Part shown: piece by piece, positions 16,247 to 24,062 of the stretch | How positions within the stretch are numbered: the stretch's first letter is position 1 | Layout: the number at the start of each line of letters is the position of its first letter | Assembly: GCA_017509755.1 (NCBI GenBank) | Contig: JAFWOY010000011.1 | Span: 41,963-105,962, forward strand | Length of the DNA: 64,000 bases | Direction of reading: 5' to 3' | DNA from: Bacteroidales bacterium | Lineage (GTDB): Bacteria; Bacteroidota; Bacteroidia; Bacteroidales; UBA932 | Program-made: the position numbers and the translations under genes | The notes under the pieces: model-generated | The model's input: only the letters and a program-made list of their open reading frames with translations | What the model was told of the DNA's origin: nothing | Database searches by the model: none

Positions 16247-17647
16247 ATGGCAACGAAGATCAAGAGTGTGTGGTATTGTACCTCGTGTGGGAACGAGAGT
16301 CCGAAGTGGATGGGACGGTGTCCTGCCTGCGGAGAATGGAATACGATGGTGGAAGAGCCGAAGGCACCGAAGGCATCGAAGGGCGCAGCGGGAGGTGGTG
16401 TGGCCGCACGGCAGCGTGCCTATATCGACGCCGCTGATGCCCGGCCGATGCGATTGCAGGAGATTGACCTCTCGAGCGACAATCGTTTTTCAATCGGAAT
16501 CGCCGAACTCGACCGTGTATTAGGGGGTGGTATGGTTGCCGGAAGCATGATTCTTATCGGAGGCGAACCCGGCATTGGCAAATCGACGCTATCGTTGCAA
16601 ATTCCGTTGTGTTGTAAGGATTTGCGGACGCTTTATGTCTCCGGCGAGGAGAGCCCCAAACAGATCAAGTTGCGCGCTGACCGGCTTGGCGGCCGCGACG
16701 AAGATTGTTTCATTTTGAGTGAAACCGTACTCGAGAATATCCTGGAACAAGCGCGGGAAATCAAGCCCGCACTGCTGATCGTCGACTCCATCCAGACCAT
16801 CTATAGCGAAGCGCTCGATTCGTCTGCGGGCTGCGTGTCGCAGGTTCGAGAATGCGCCTCGGCGCTGCTGCGTTATGCCAAGGAAACGGGTACTCCCGTC
16901 ATTTTGATCGGCCACATCACGAAGGACGGCACGCTCGCGGGACCGAAGATTTTGGAGCATATCGTCGATGTGGTCCTTCAGTTCGAAGGCGATACGAAGG
17001 GTTCCTACCGGATTTTGCGCAGCATCAAGAACCGTTTCGGCTCGACCGATGAACTGGCGGTCTTCGAGATGACTGGTACAGGGCTGCGTGAAGTACGGAA
17101 TCCGTCGGAGATTCTCATCCCGATGCACCAGGACGATTTGTCGGGCATCGCCATTGCCGCCATGATGGATGGCACCCGTCCATTTCTCATTGAGATTCAG
17201 GCCTTGGTGAGCACGGCCGCCTATGGAACACCCCAGCGTTCAGCCACCGGTTTCGATGGCCGCCGGCTCAATATGCTGCTGGCCGTTCTCGAAAAACGCG
17301 CGGGCTTCAAACTCGCCGCCAAAGACGTCTTCCTCAATATCGCCGGCGGCCTGCGCGTTTCCGACCCCGCTTGTGACCTGGCCATCGTGGCTTCCATCCT
17401 GTCTTCGAATTTCGACCTCTACATCTCACCGAAGGTTTGCTTCGCCGCCGAAGTCGGTCTCAGTGGCGAGATCCGCCCTGTCAGCCAGGTCGAACGCCGC
17501 ATCGCCGAAGCCGAAAAGCTCGGTTTCGAAGAGATCTATATCTCGTCGTTCAACAAAGAATCCTCCTTCGCCAAACGCCAGCCTTCTGGCATCACCGTCA
17601 CACCTGTCTCCGACATCGCCACTCTCTGCCGCCGCCTGTTCCAATAA
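16247..17647 (+). CDS. radA: DNA repair protein RadA
   Basis: RadA (Sms) is a RecA-like ATPase that drives branch migration of recombination intermediates. The 466-residue protein has an N-terminal four-cysteine zinc finger (Cys11, Cys14, Cys25, Cys28), the Walker A motif GEPGIGKST, the RadA-specific KNRFGSTDE motif and a Lon-like C-terminal domain. Length and motif order are normal. It is transcribed alone, with repeats on both sides. Confidence 0.96.
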   Translation: MATKIKSVWYCTSCGNESPKWMGRCPACGEWNTMVEEPKAPKASKGAAGGGVAARQRAYIDAADARPMRLQEIDLSSDNRFSIGIAELDRVLGGGMVAGSMILIGGEPGIGKSTLSLQIPLCCKDLRTLYVSGEESPKQIKLRADRLGGRDEDCFILSETVLENILEQAREIKPALLIVDSIQTIYSEALDSSAGCVSQVRECASALLRYAKETGTPVILIGHITKDGTLAGPKILEHIVDVVLQFEGDTKGSYRILRSIKNRFGSTDELAVFEMTGTGLREVRNPSEILIPMHQDDLSGIAIAAMMDGTRPFLIEIQALVSTAAYGTPQRSATGFDGRRLNMLLAVLEKRAGFKLAAKDVFLNIAGGLRVSDPACDLAIVASILSSNFDLYISPKVCFAAEVGLSGEIRPVSQVERRIAEAEKLGFEEIYISSFNKESSFAKRQPSGITVTPVSDIATLCRRLFQ

Positions 17648-17661
17648 CATCGCGTGTGATA

Positions 17662-17843
17662 GGTTCTATTGGCGAAGGTATTTGCTTGGAAAACCGTCTC
17701 GCTTCGCTGAGCGCCATCAGGCGTTAGTGGAGGTCGTAGCGAGGCTTTGAGGGATAGCAGACCGTAATGATTGGGGCTAGCCCCAGTATCATAGTTCGAA
17801 GGTGACCAAGGCTTTCCAAGCAAATACCTTCACCAATAGAACC
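17662..17843. mobile_element. MITE-like element with 31-bp terminal inverted repeats
   Basis: The left end begins GGTTCTATTGGCGAAGGTAT and the right end is its complement; the 31-bp arms (17662-17692 and 17813-17843) differ at one position. The 120-bp interior has no gene but contains the palindrome GGGGCTAGCCCC. CGTGTG lies 3 bp before the left arm and directly after the right arm, a possible but imperfect target duplication. A partial copy of one end occurs near 52.59-52.62 kb, so this is a multi-copy sequence. Confidence 0.6.
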
Positions 17844-18084
17844 CGTGTGCTGGATGATAACAGTCTGATAATTAGCTAATAACAAAGATTCGGTCTCTGT
17901 TGCGTCAAGGTAGCGATATTACGTTAGTTGCTGACTTCTAGCTGTTTATTCTCCAGAATTCTAGTGCACAGAGACAGACAGTGGAGTCCGGAAGACGGAC
18001 GCGATGCCAGGTCGGAGCCGTGAGGACGAAAGAAGGAGCGCGACACACTAGGAGTTGGCCATAGAATGTAAAAACACGACCTAG

Positions 18085-18168
18085 ACGCATTCTGTGTCCA
18101 AACAGATGGCGAAATGAGTTGATTCGTGGACGCAGAATGCGTGTAGATAGCTATAAACGCATTCTGTG
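18085..18168. repeat. Hairpin with three copies of ACGCATTCTGTG
   Basis: ACGCATTCTGTGTCCA (18085-18100) pairs with 18127-18142 (one G-U-type difference), and a third direct copy of the 12-bp word follows at 18157-18168. Function unknown; no U-tract. Confidence 0.55.
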
Positions 18169-18219
18169 GCCGATATCGAAAACAAAGCTGTCGGTAAGAG
18201 TATGTGTGCAATCAAAGAT

Positions 18220-18263
18220 TGCCGCGACAGGATTCTGGAGTGCGTTGGAGTCCTGTCGCGGCA
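18220..18263. repeat. CGACAGGA hairpin, copy 1
   Basis: Arms TGCCGCGACAGGA (18220-18232) and TCCTGTCGCGGCA (18251-18263) form a perfect 13-bp stem with an 18-nt loop. The same arms recur at 47265-47308, and one arm at 52521-52533. Confidence 0.7.
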
Positions 18264-18325
18264 GAAGTCTGTTTATCTTCTCGGTCGTCTCAGCGACGCC
18301 TCCTGCCTATGACTTCCCGATAAGG

Positions 18326-18420
18326 ACTAGCGCAGCGAAGCGGGTGGGTTATAGGGCCAGGCGCATTTTTCTGCGCCTGGAACAAAAACCCAGCGTGCAG
18401 CGGAGCGTCCGGCAGTGACA
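18326..18420 (-). repeat. Nested-hairpin intergenic repeat, copy 3
   Basis: Inverted copy of the repeat found at 15.9-16.2 kb and 47.1 kb. The core arms CCAGGCGCA (18357-18365) and TGCGCCTGG (18372-18380) pair perfectly over 9 bp around an AT-rich loop, with GGGTT/AACCC outside. Confidence 0.7.
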
Positions 18421-18468
18421 ACCAGCGCAATCTCCGGCAGCGACAACCATCGCTGCAGCCGCCCGCAA

Positions 18469-20160
18469 TCAAAGTACGTCGTTGAGGCGGTTGAGGTCTT
18501 TGGCGTTGCCGGTTTTGGATTTGTAGCGGTCGCCGGTGTCGCGGCTGATGGCGTCGTAGAACTGCTGGTCAAAGCCCGGCTCCGTGTAGCGGCCAGGGAC
18601 GATGCGGCCGTCCTTCGATGGCTTCATGATCTGGTCGTTGTGCTTGACGATCAGCAGGCGGGCGAGCGCGTCCCAGCGCTGCATCATCAACTTCGTGTAG
18701 GCAGCCGACTTCTGCGTCAGGTAGGCTACCGTTTCGCGCGGCGTCAATCCCGCGACCGCTTCCACGACCGCATCCTGTTCCGATGCATAGAAATCTTCCA
18801 GTTCCTGCTGCACTTGCCGCAAGTCCCCGATCATCGCGCTGTATCGCGGATAGACCATGTTCGCCACGAAATTGTTCATCCAGAATGCGCTCTTTTCGCT
18901 GAACACATCGTTCGGATTGTTCTCCGGGCGGAACGCCTCGGGTACCTCGTTGACACAGCAATAGACCGGGACATAGGCGACCATACTGGCATCGTCGCAG
19001 TTGAAGTACATCACGCCGCCCACGGCGTCTGGCAGCCAGCCGCGGAGGTGCGAGACCAGTGTGAAGCCACTCTGCTGCGTTCCGATGGCACGCTCCCGGA
19101 AGTATTTGGTGCCGTCTTCCGTTTCCCAGCTCATCGGGAGCGGGCGGTACGGAGAACTCCACGGTCCGGCACTTATATCGGCGGTCATGTCAAGCGGCGT
19201 TCCCTCGTAGTGGTCTCGCATGTCGTTCATGATGTCGCGGACCGAAACCTTGCGGGATGGCTTGATGTAGAGCGGCAGATGGTCACAGGCTTCGAAATCA
19301 CCGTTGATGTAGGGAAGATACTGGTCCATTTCGGCCTTATCGCAGTGATGGCGGAAAAAGCTCCAGACACGGGCGTCTGCGTAGCGGACCTTCTCAAAGG
19401 TAATCGGGCAATAAGCGTCGCGAAAGCTGAAATCAGCATCCTTGCCGGAGAAATACCCCATCTCCCGCGCGAACGAAATGACGTCCGCCGCATACATGGA
19501 TTGCCCCTCGACCTGGTAGAATCCCAAAGCTTTGTCAATCTTACGGGCTTGCGGGAACTGCCTGATGCGGCTGATGTTGGCGTGAGCACTGATACAGTCG
19601 TCGGGGATGCGGATAGCCACCCAGACAGCCCCTTTGCGGCCCGGTCCCTTGCCGATGAACTCAAAGATCCAGGCCTCGTTCTTGTCGCAGACCGAGAGCG
19701 TCTCCCCGGTGGCATTGTAACCGTATTCCGCCAGCAGCCCCGCCATGACCCGGATGGCCTCACGCGCCGTAGCGGAACGCTCCAGCGCCAGCATCATCAT
19801 CGAATTGTAGTCGAGTATCCCTTCCGGATTCCGTAACTCTTCCCGGCCGCCGAAGGTCGTCTCGACAATGCTGACCTGTTTCTCGTTGATGTAGCCGATC
19901 ACATTATAGGTAAAATCCACCTGATCCACGTAGCCGCGGATCGGGCCCCGGCCCCAGGAACGGATGGCAATCTTCTCGCCGGGCTGATGCCAGCCTGCCG
20001 GCGTGCTGCGCAGCGATCCGGCAAAGCCGAAACCGTCGCAGTTGTAGGTGCAGATCACGGAACCGTCGACAGAAGCGTCCTTGCCGACGATCAGGTTGGT
20101 ACAAGCAAAGCCCGCCGTTGCGATCAGCAGCGGCAACAAGGCCAGAAAGAGATGTTTCAT
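18469..20160 (-). CDS. Exported C69-family dipeptidase
   Basis: A PepD-type N-terminal-nucleophile peptidase. The first 19 residues form a signal peptide (MKHLFLALLPLLIATAGFA) directly followed by CTNLIVGKDAS, so Cys20 becomes the N-terminal nucleophile after cleavage. The rest (LEDxx-type LALERSATAREAI, TYNVIGYINEKQVSI) fits C69 over 563 residues. It likely splits dipeptides in the periplasm or at the surface. It is the last gene of a five-gene minus-strand operon with gaps of 7-13 bp, beside an outer-membrane barrel and other exported hydrolases. Confidence 0.9.
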   Translation of the reverse strand: MKHLFLALLPLLIATAGFACTNLIVGKDASVDGSVICTYNCDGFGFAGSLRSTPAGWHQPGEKIAIRSWGRGPIRGYVDQVDFTYNVIGYINEKQVSIVETTFGGREELRNPEGILDYNSMMMLALERSATAREAIRVMAGLLAEYGYNATGETLSVCDKNEAWIFEFIGKGPGRKGAVWVAIRIPDDCISAHANISRIRQFPQARKIDKALGFYQVEGQSMYAADVISFAREMGYFSGKDADFSFRDAYCPITFEKVRYADARVWSFFRHHCDKAEMDQYLPYINGDFEACDHLPLYIKPSRKVSVRDIMNDMRDHYEGTPLDMTADISAGPWSSPYRPLPMSWETEDGTKYFRERAIGTQQSGFTLVSHLRGWLPDAVGGVMYFNCDDASMVAYVPVYCCVNEVPEAFRPENNPNDVFSEKSAFWMNNFVANMVYPRYSAMIGDLRQVQQELEDFYASEQDAVVEAVAGLTPRETVAYLTQKSAAYTKLMMQRWDALARLLIVKHNDQIMKPSKDGRIVPGRYTEPGFDQQFYDAISRDTGDRYKSKTGNAKDLNRLNDVL

Positions 20161-20167
20161 ACGCGTT

Positions 20168-21499
20168 TTACTTCCCGCCGAAGACGATATTTACGCCCAG
20201 GCAGGCACTTTCAGTGAAGTTGTCGATGGGTATATGCTGTTTGTTGGTCTTGAGGGAAGCTTTCTCCATGCCGAAGAAGACGCCGACCCATTTCTTGGGA
20301 ATGAATTCGGCATAGAATCCGTAGGTATTCCGCGCGCCGAGGAAAGTGCCGTTGAGGCTCAGGTTCAGCCAACGGAACGGAGAGAGGTTGTAGGAGGCCA
20401 TCACGTGCTTGAAGCCCGAAGCCTGGTAGTAGAGCACACCGACGCTCATCATCTCCTGCAGGAATGGAATCTCGAGACCTGCGTAGATACTCGGCGTGAG
20501 GACGCAGTCATAACCGCTGGCCGGAGAACTGCTGACATCCGCCAGCCGGCTGAAATCATCGACAACCTTGTCGAGGTTGGCCTTGAAATCGTAGTCGGCG
20601 TTGATCCCCTGGAAGCCGGTGAAAGAAGCTGAGGCCCCCGTTGACAGGGTATGGACATCCTTCTTGTAACCAAGTCTGCCCAGATCATTGACAGATGCCG
20701 AGATGTTGACCCCGTTGATGAAGCCGTCCAGTTTGAACTGGTATTCGAAGCCCAGGTCGACGCCGAAACCGAAGCCACGCAGGCCGAAGTTACCGACCTG
20801 GATCTTTTTATTGTTCCAGTCCATGCCCACCAGATAGCCCCCGCCGTCGGTGCTGACCGCGACTTCGTCGGCCTGGATCCGGACGTTGGCCTGCCGCAGG
20901 TCGAGCTTACCGGCATACAAGCCGGAAAGCAGTTTGATGCGGGCGCCGAACCGAAGTCCTTCAACCAATTGGCTCAAATCGTAGCTATAGCCAACGGAGA
21001 GTACGCCGTAGGTGTTCCCGGAAACAACCGGACCCGGGTAAGAACCGTCGGCACCCGTTTTGGCGAAACGAAGGAATTCATTCGGGACCAGCGCAGACAC
21101 GTCACCGGCCACACCAAGGCTTACAGTCAGGAATCCTTTTTCCCCAAGCCGGAGTCCGGCCCCGAGCAAATCCATCTCAAAACGGCTCTTGAGATAGGGA
21201 TCCTCCGCCGGCAGTCCTTCGAGGAAACTCTCGGCCGACACACCCTCATGCATGAAAGTCCGGACCTCATTTCCGGAGGGAAACACAAAGTGACGCAGTC
21301 CGACATTGCTCCAGCTATCCGAACCGGCGCTCCCCAACAAGGGGAGAGAAACAAAGTTGTTCTGAGGCGCGAAGGCGGCGTTCATCTTGCCGCGCATCAA
21401 CGAAGTCTCGAAGAAATAGCTGCCCCGCAGCGCCTGGGCCGAGGCCAGGGAGGAAAGGACCAGCAAAGCAGACAGGACAGTCAGGATATATCGTTTCAT
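20168..21499 (-). CDS. Outer-membrane beta-barrel protein, DUF5723-like
   Basis: A 443-residue protein with signal peptide MKRYILTVLSALLVLSSLASA and long runs of alternating amphipathic strands rich in Gly and aromatic residues (for example LRHFVFPSGNEVRTFMH, FGFGVDLGFEYQFKLDGF), as in Bacteroidota outer-membrane barrels of the DUF5723 type. The family assignment is from memory of such sequences. Its function is unknown. It sits 12 bp after the lipoprotein gene, which suggests the two products work as a pair in the outer membrane. Confidence 0.75.
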   Translation of the reverse strand: MKRYILTVLSALLVLSSLASAQALRGSYFFETSLMRGKMNAAFAPQNNFVSLPLLGSAGSDSWSNVGLRHFVFPSGNEVRTFMHEGVSAESFLEGLPAEDPYLKSRFEMDLLGAGLRLGEKGFLTVSLGVAGDVSALVPNEFLRFAKTGADGSYPGPVVSGNTYGVLSVGYSYDLSQLVEGLRFGARIKLLSGLYAGKLDLRQANVRIQADEVAVSTDGGGYLVGMDWNNKKIQVGNFGLRGFGFGVDLGFEYQFKLDGFINGVNISASVNDLGRLGYKKDVHTLSTGASASFTGFQGINADYDFKANLDKVVDDFSRLADVSSSPASGYDCVLTPSIYAGLEIPFLQEMMSVGVLYYQASGFKHVMASYNLSPFRWLNLSLNGTFLGARNTYGFYAEFIPKKWVGVFFGMEKASLKTNKQHIPIDNFTESACLGVNIVFGGK

Positions 21500-21511
21500 A
21501 GGACGCTCGGT

Positions 21512-23245
21512 TTAAAAGTTGAAGTTATAGCCGCCCGGAATCTGGAATAGCAGGTTGGTCTGGACATAATCCGTCGCCTTGACAGCTTTGCCGCTGGTAG
21601 CCGGGGCTGCTTGCAGTTGCAGGATGAGTTTGGAGACATTCTCAACCGATGCACCCGGGGCGGGGAGGAACGACAGATCGATGTCGCTCTTTCCACCTGC
21701 TGCGACAAACTGCTTGGCCGGGACGGTAACGGCATTCCCGGCTGCGTCCGTCATGACCAGGTTGATATCCATCTTCAGCGGAGATGTGTTTTCAATGTCT
21801 CCGATGAGTTTCAGTTCATTCTGTTTGAGAACCTTCCCGAGAACGTCCGGGATGGAGAGCGTGTCGGCATATTCAAGCCGCAGACCGGGCCCGAATGCAA
21901 TCGGGCTGGAGATTGATAACGACAACTCCATCTCGTATTTCTTGTCCAGTTCGAGTACGCCTGTCTTAGTCGAGATGGTATTGACATCGAGATAGACATA
22001 GATGATGTCGGGAATCGGCTTGAACAATTTGGGTATGTCGGCTTTCACGCCGACCGTCCCGCTCGTGCTGGCCCCGCCCGATGAAAAACGATAGACCCGT
22101 TGGGCCGTCTTGTTTCCGGAGGCTACCGGTAAATCGAAGGGAACGTTTTTGACCTGGGCGGTCGTCTCCCCGTTGCGCTGGGCAACAAACGTAGCCGTCG
22201 CCCGGGCCGGGACGCTGAAATTGCCGCTGTAGGTCAGCCGCAATTCCGGCGACGTGAAGGAAACCGGAGCGTCGTCCCCGCCGAATTTCTCGGCAATCTT
22301 GCTCATCTTGAGCCGGGTTCGGATGCTGTCGACCTCATAGACGAACATGCCTTCGATGCCCTGGCAAACGACATTGACCAATTGGACGCGGACGACAAGT
22401 TGGTTGGAAGAAGGCGCCGCCTGGTAACGTGCCCGCGTCGTTTTGGGATTTTCGAAGAGGATGTTGCCGGTGAAGTTGAGGTGGGCGTTGATGTCAATGG
22501 TGCGCGTCTTTTGGTTGAAGGCATCTTCAGCGACCACGACCTTCGTGAGCTTGAGGTCCTTGGAGGCCGAGAAATTGTTGGCGCTGGTCAACTTGAGGTC
22601 TTTGAAGGTAATGACACCCTCGGGGAAACCTTCCACCTCGAAGAGTTCGTGCAAGTCGAAATTGAGGTCGGGGATGACAGCCCCGTCTGTCAGCAGGCAG
22701 TTCGGGACAGAAATCGTGATCCGGACGGCCGAGTCGTCTGTCAAGGTCAAACCGGAAAGCCCGTTCAATTGGGAAGGAATGTTCGGGATCGAGAAAGGAA
22801 GCCGGAAAGCCCGGGCCGGAAGTTTGCGGGTAGTCAGGCGCTTTGAAAGATCCGCCACGCCGTTTTCGTCAAACTGGACCTGGGAACTCGACGGCTTGCT
22901 GAAAGCCGAGAATTCGACGTCAATGTAACGGCCTTTGTATTTCTTGAGTCCGAGTGTCCGGTCGATGCTCTGGGGAATGGCAAACGAGAGGGGGTAGGGA
23001 TCGGATCCGTAGGAGATGGAGTAGGTGCCGTTGGAATTGCGGGTGATCAGTTCGTCGAACTGGTTGCCGATCAGCTGGTCAATGGTGATCTTGTCGGTAC
23101 TGCCCAGCGGGAGGGTGAAGCCGCCGCTGCCGAAATGGGCGCCGCGGTCCACGTGGTCGAGGTCATAGGCGTGGTCGATACAGCCCGTCGTGAATCCTGC
23201 CAGGAGCAGGAGCGCCAGCGAAAAAGAGGAAATGCGGAATTTCAT
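21512..23245 (-). CDS. Large exported lipoprotein of unknown function
   Basis: A 577-residue protein with a lipoprotein signal peptide ending GFTTGC (Cys22), followed by beta-rich sequence with no motif I recognise. The strand-rich pattern (LRLTYSGNFSVPARATATF, LKMDINLVMTDAAGNAV) suggests stacked Ig-like or beta-sandwich domains. It lies between the C26 hydrolase gene and the barrel gene, all within 13 bp of each other, so it is probably an outer-membrane partner of the barrel. No function is proposed. Confidence 0.8.
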   Translation of the reverse strand: MKFRISSFSLALLLLAGFTTGCIDHAYDLDHVDRGAHFGSGGFTLPLGSTDKITIDQLIGNQFDELITRNSNGTYSISYGSDPYPLSFAIPQSIDRTLGLKKYKGRYIDVEFSAFSKPSSSQVQFDENGVADLSKRLTTRKLPARAFRLPFSIPNIPSQLNGLSGLTLTDDSAVRITISVPNCLLTDGAVIPDLNFDLHELFEVEGFPEGVITFKDLKLTSANNFSASKDLKLTKVVVAEDAFNQKTRTIDINAHLNFTGNILFENPKTTRARYQAAPSSNQLVVRVQLVNVVCQGIEGMFVYEVDSIRTRLKMSKIAEKFGGDDAPVSFTSPELRLTYSGNFSVPARATATFVAQRNGETTAQVKNVPFDLPVASGNKTAQRVYRFSSGGASTSGTVGVKADIPKLFKPIPDIIYVYLDVNTISTKTGVLELDKKYEMELSLSISSPIAFGPGLRLEYADTLSIPDVLGKVLKQNELKLIGDIENTSPLKMDINLVMTDAAGNAVTVPAKQFVAAGGKSDIDLSFLPAPGASVENVSKLILQLQAAPATSGKAVKATDYVQTNLLFQIPGGYNFNF

Positions 23246-23254
23246 GGATGTCGT

Positions 23255-24049
23255 TTATTTGCCGGCTTCTTCGACCAGCTTCTGGAATAAGGGGAGAAAC
23301 TCGGGATTGCCCCCGTTGGTGATGATTTCGGGATGGAACTGGACGCCGAGGATCATGGCGCCGCCGTCTTTGAAGTCGGGCAGTTTGCCGGAACGCTCGA
23401 CGCCCTCGATGATGCCGTCGGCCGCTCTCGCTACGACGCGGAAGCCTTTGGGCACATCCTTGATGGCCTGGTGGTGGAACGTATTGACCACCGCCTTTTC
23501 CTTACCGAGCGTACGGGCCAGCAGCGAGCCTTTTTCAATCGTGATGCTATGGGTACCGATCGTTCCTGTCGTCGGGCTCTGCCGGTGCTTGACATAGCTG
23601 TCCTTGACCTGCGAAGGGATGTCCTGCCAGAGCGAGCCGCCGAAAGCGACCGCCAGCAGTTGCTCGCCGCGGCAGATGCCCAGAACGGGAATGCCGGCTG
23701 CGACCGCCGCCCGCACCAGTTTCACATCATATTCGTCGCGGGCAGGCACGACTTCACCGAGTCCCCGCACCGGTTCTTCGCCAAACCATTTGAGCGGATC
23801 GAAATCCTCGCCTCCCGTCATCAGCAGGCCGTCGATCGTGGCGATTATGGCCGCAATCTGGGCATCGTCGCTTGTGACCGGAATCACCAGCGGCACGCCG
23901 CCCGCCATCCGGACGGAATTGATATAGGTCATATTGACTTGGCAGCGGCCATCTTCGCTGTAGGCGGAAATGCCGATGACCGGCGTCTTGGCGATGAGGG
24001 CGGGCACTGCACCCAGCAGCACGAGCACCAGCAGGAAATAACGTTTCAT
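23255..24049 (-). CDS. Exported class I glutamine amidotransferase-like hydrolase (C26)
   Basis: A PuuD/gamma-glutamyl-hydrolase-type protein of 264 residues from MKRYFLLVLV, with a cleavable signal peptide to about Ala20. The catalytic triad is visible: Cys126 in LGICRGEQLL, His239 and Glu241 in QFHPE. The family hydrolyses gamma-glutamyl bonds. A signal peptide is unusual compared with the cytosolic E. coli enzyme and points to a periplasmic substrate. Start chosen at 24047-24049; upstream codons overlap the preceding hydrolase gene. Confidence 0.88.
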   Translation of the reverse strand: MKRYFLLVLVLLGAVPALIAKTPVIGISAYSEDGRCQVNMTYINSVRMAGGVPLVIPVTSDDAQIAAIIATIDGLLMTGGEDFDPLKWFGEEPVRGLGEVVPARDEYDVKLVRAAVAAGIPVLGICRGEQLLAVAFGGSLWQDIPSQVKDSYVKHRQSPTTGTIGTHSITIEKGSLLARTLGKEKAVVNTFHHQAIKDVPKGFRVVARAADGIIEGVERSGKLPDFKDGGAMILGVQFHPEIITNGGNPEFLPLFQKLVEEAGK

Positions 24050-24062
24050 AACAGCCCCAAAA

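Larger units (their letters stand above)
17648..18468. other. 821-bp gene-free region packed with inverted repeats
   Basis: No reading frame here looks like a gene and no RNA gene was recognised. The stretch holds a MITE-like element (17662-17843), a hairpin with repeated ACGCATTCTGTG words (18085-18168), a CGACAGGA hairpin (18220-18263), a copy of the nested-hairpin repeat (18326-18420), and a short direct repeat of CCGGCAG.GACAACCA (about 18410-18450). It lies between the convergent 3' ends of radA and the C69 peptidase gene. Confidence 0.7.

Noticed and set aside
17740..17815. tRNA-like segment with a TTCGAA loop
   Set aside because: No acceptor and anticodon stems could be paired around it.
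17924..18211. Small minus-strand open frame in the radA downstream gap
   Set aside because: Composed of the inverted repeats, with no recognisable domain or promoter.
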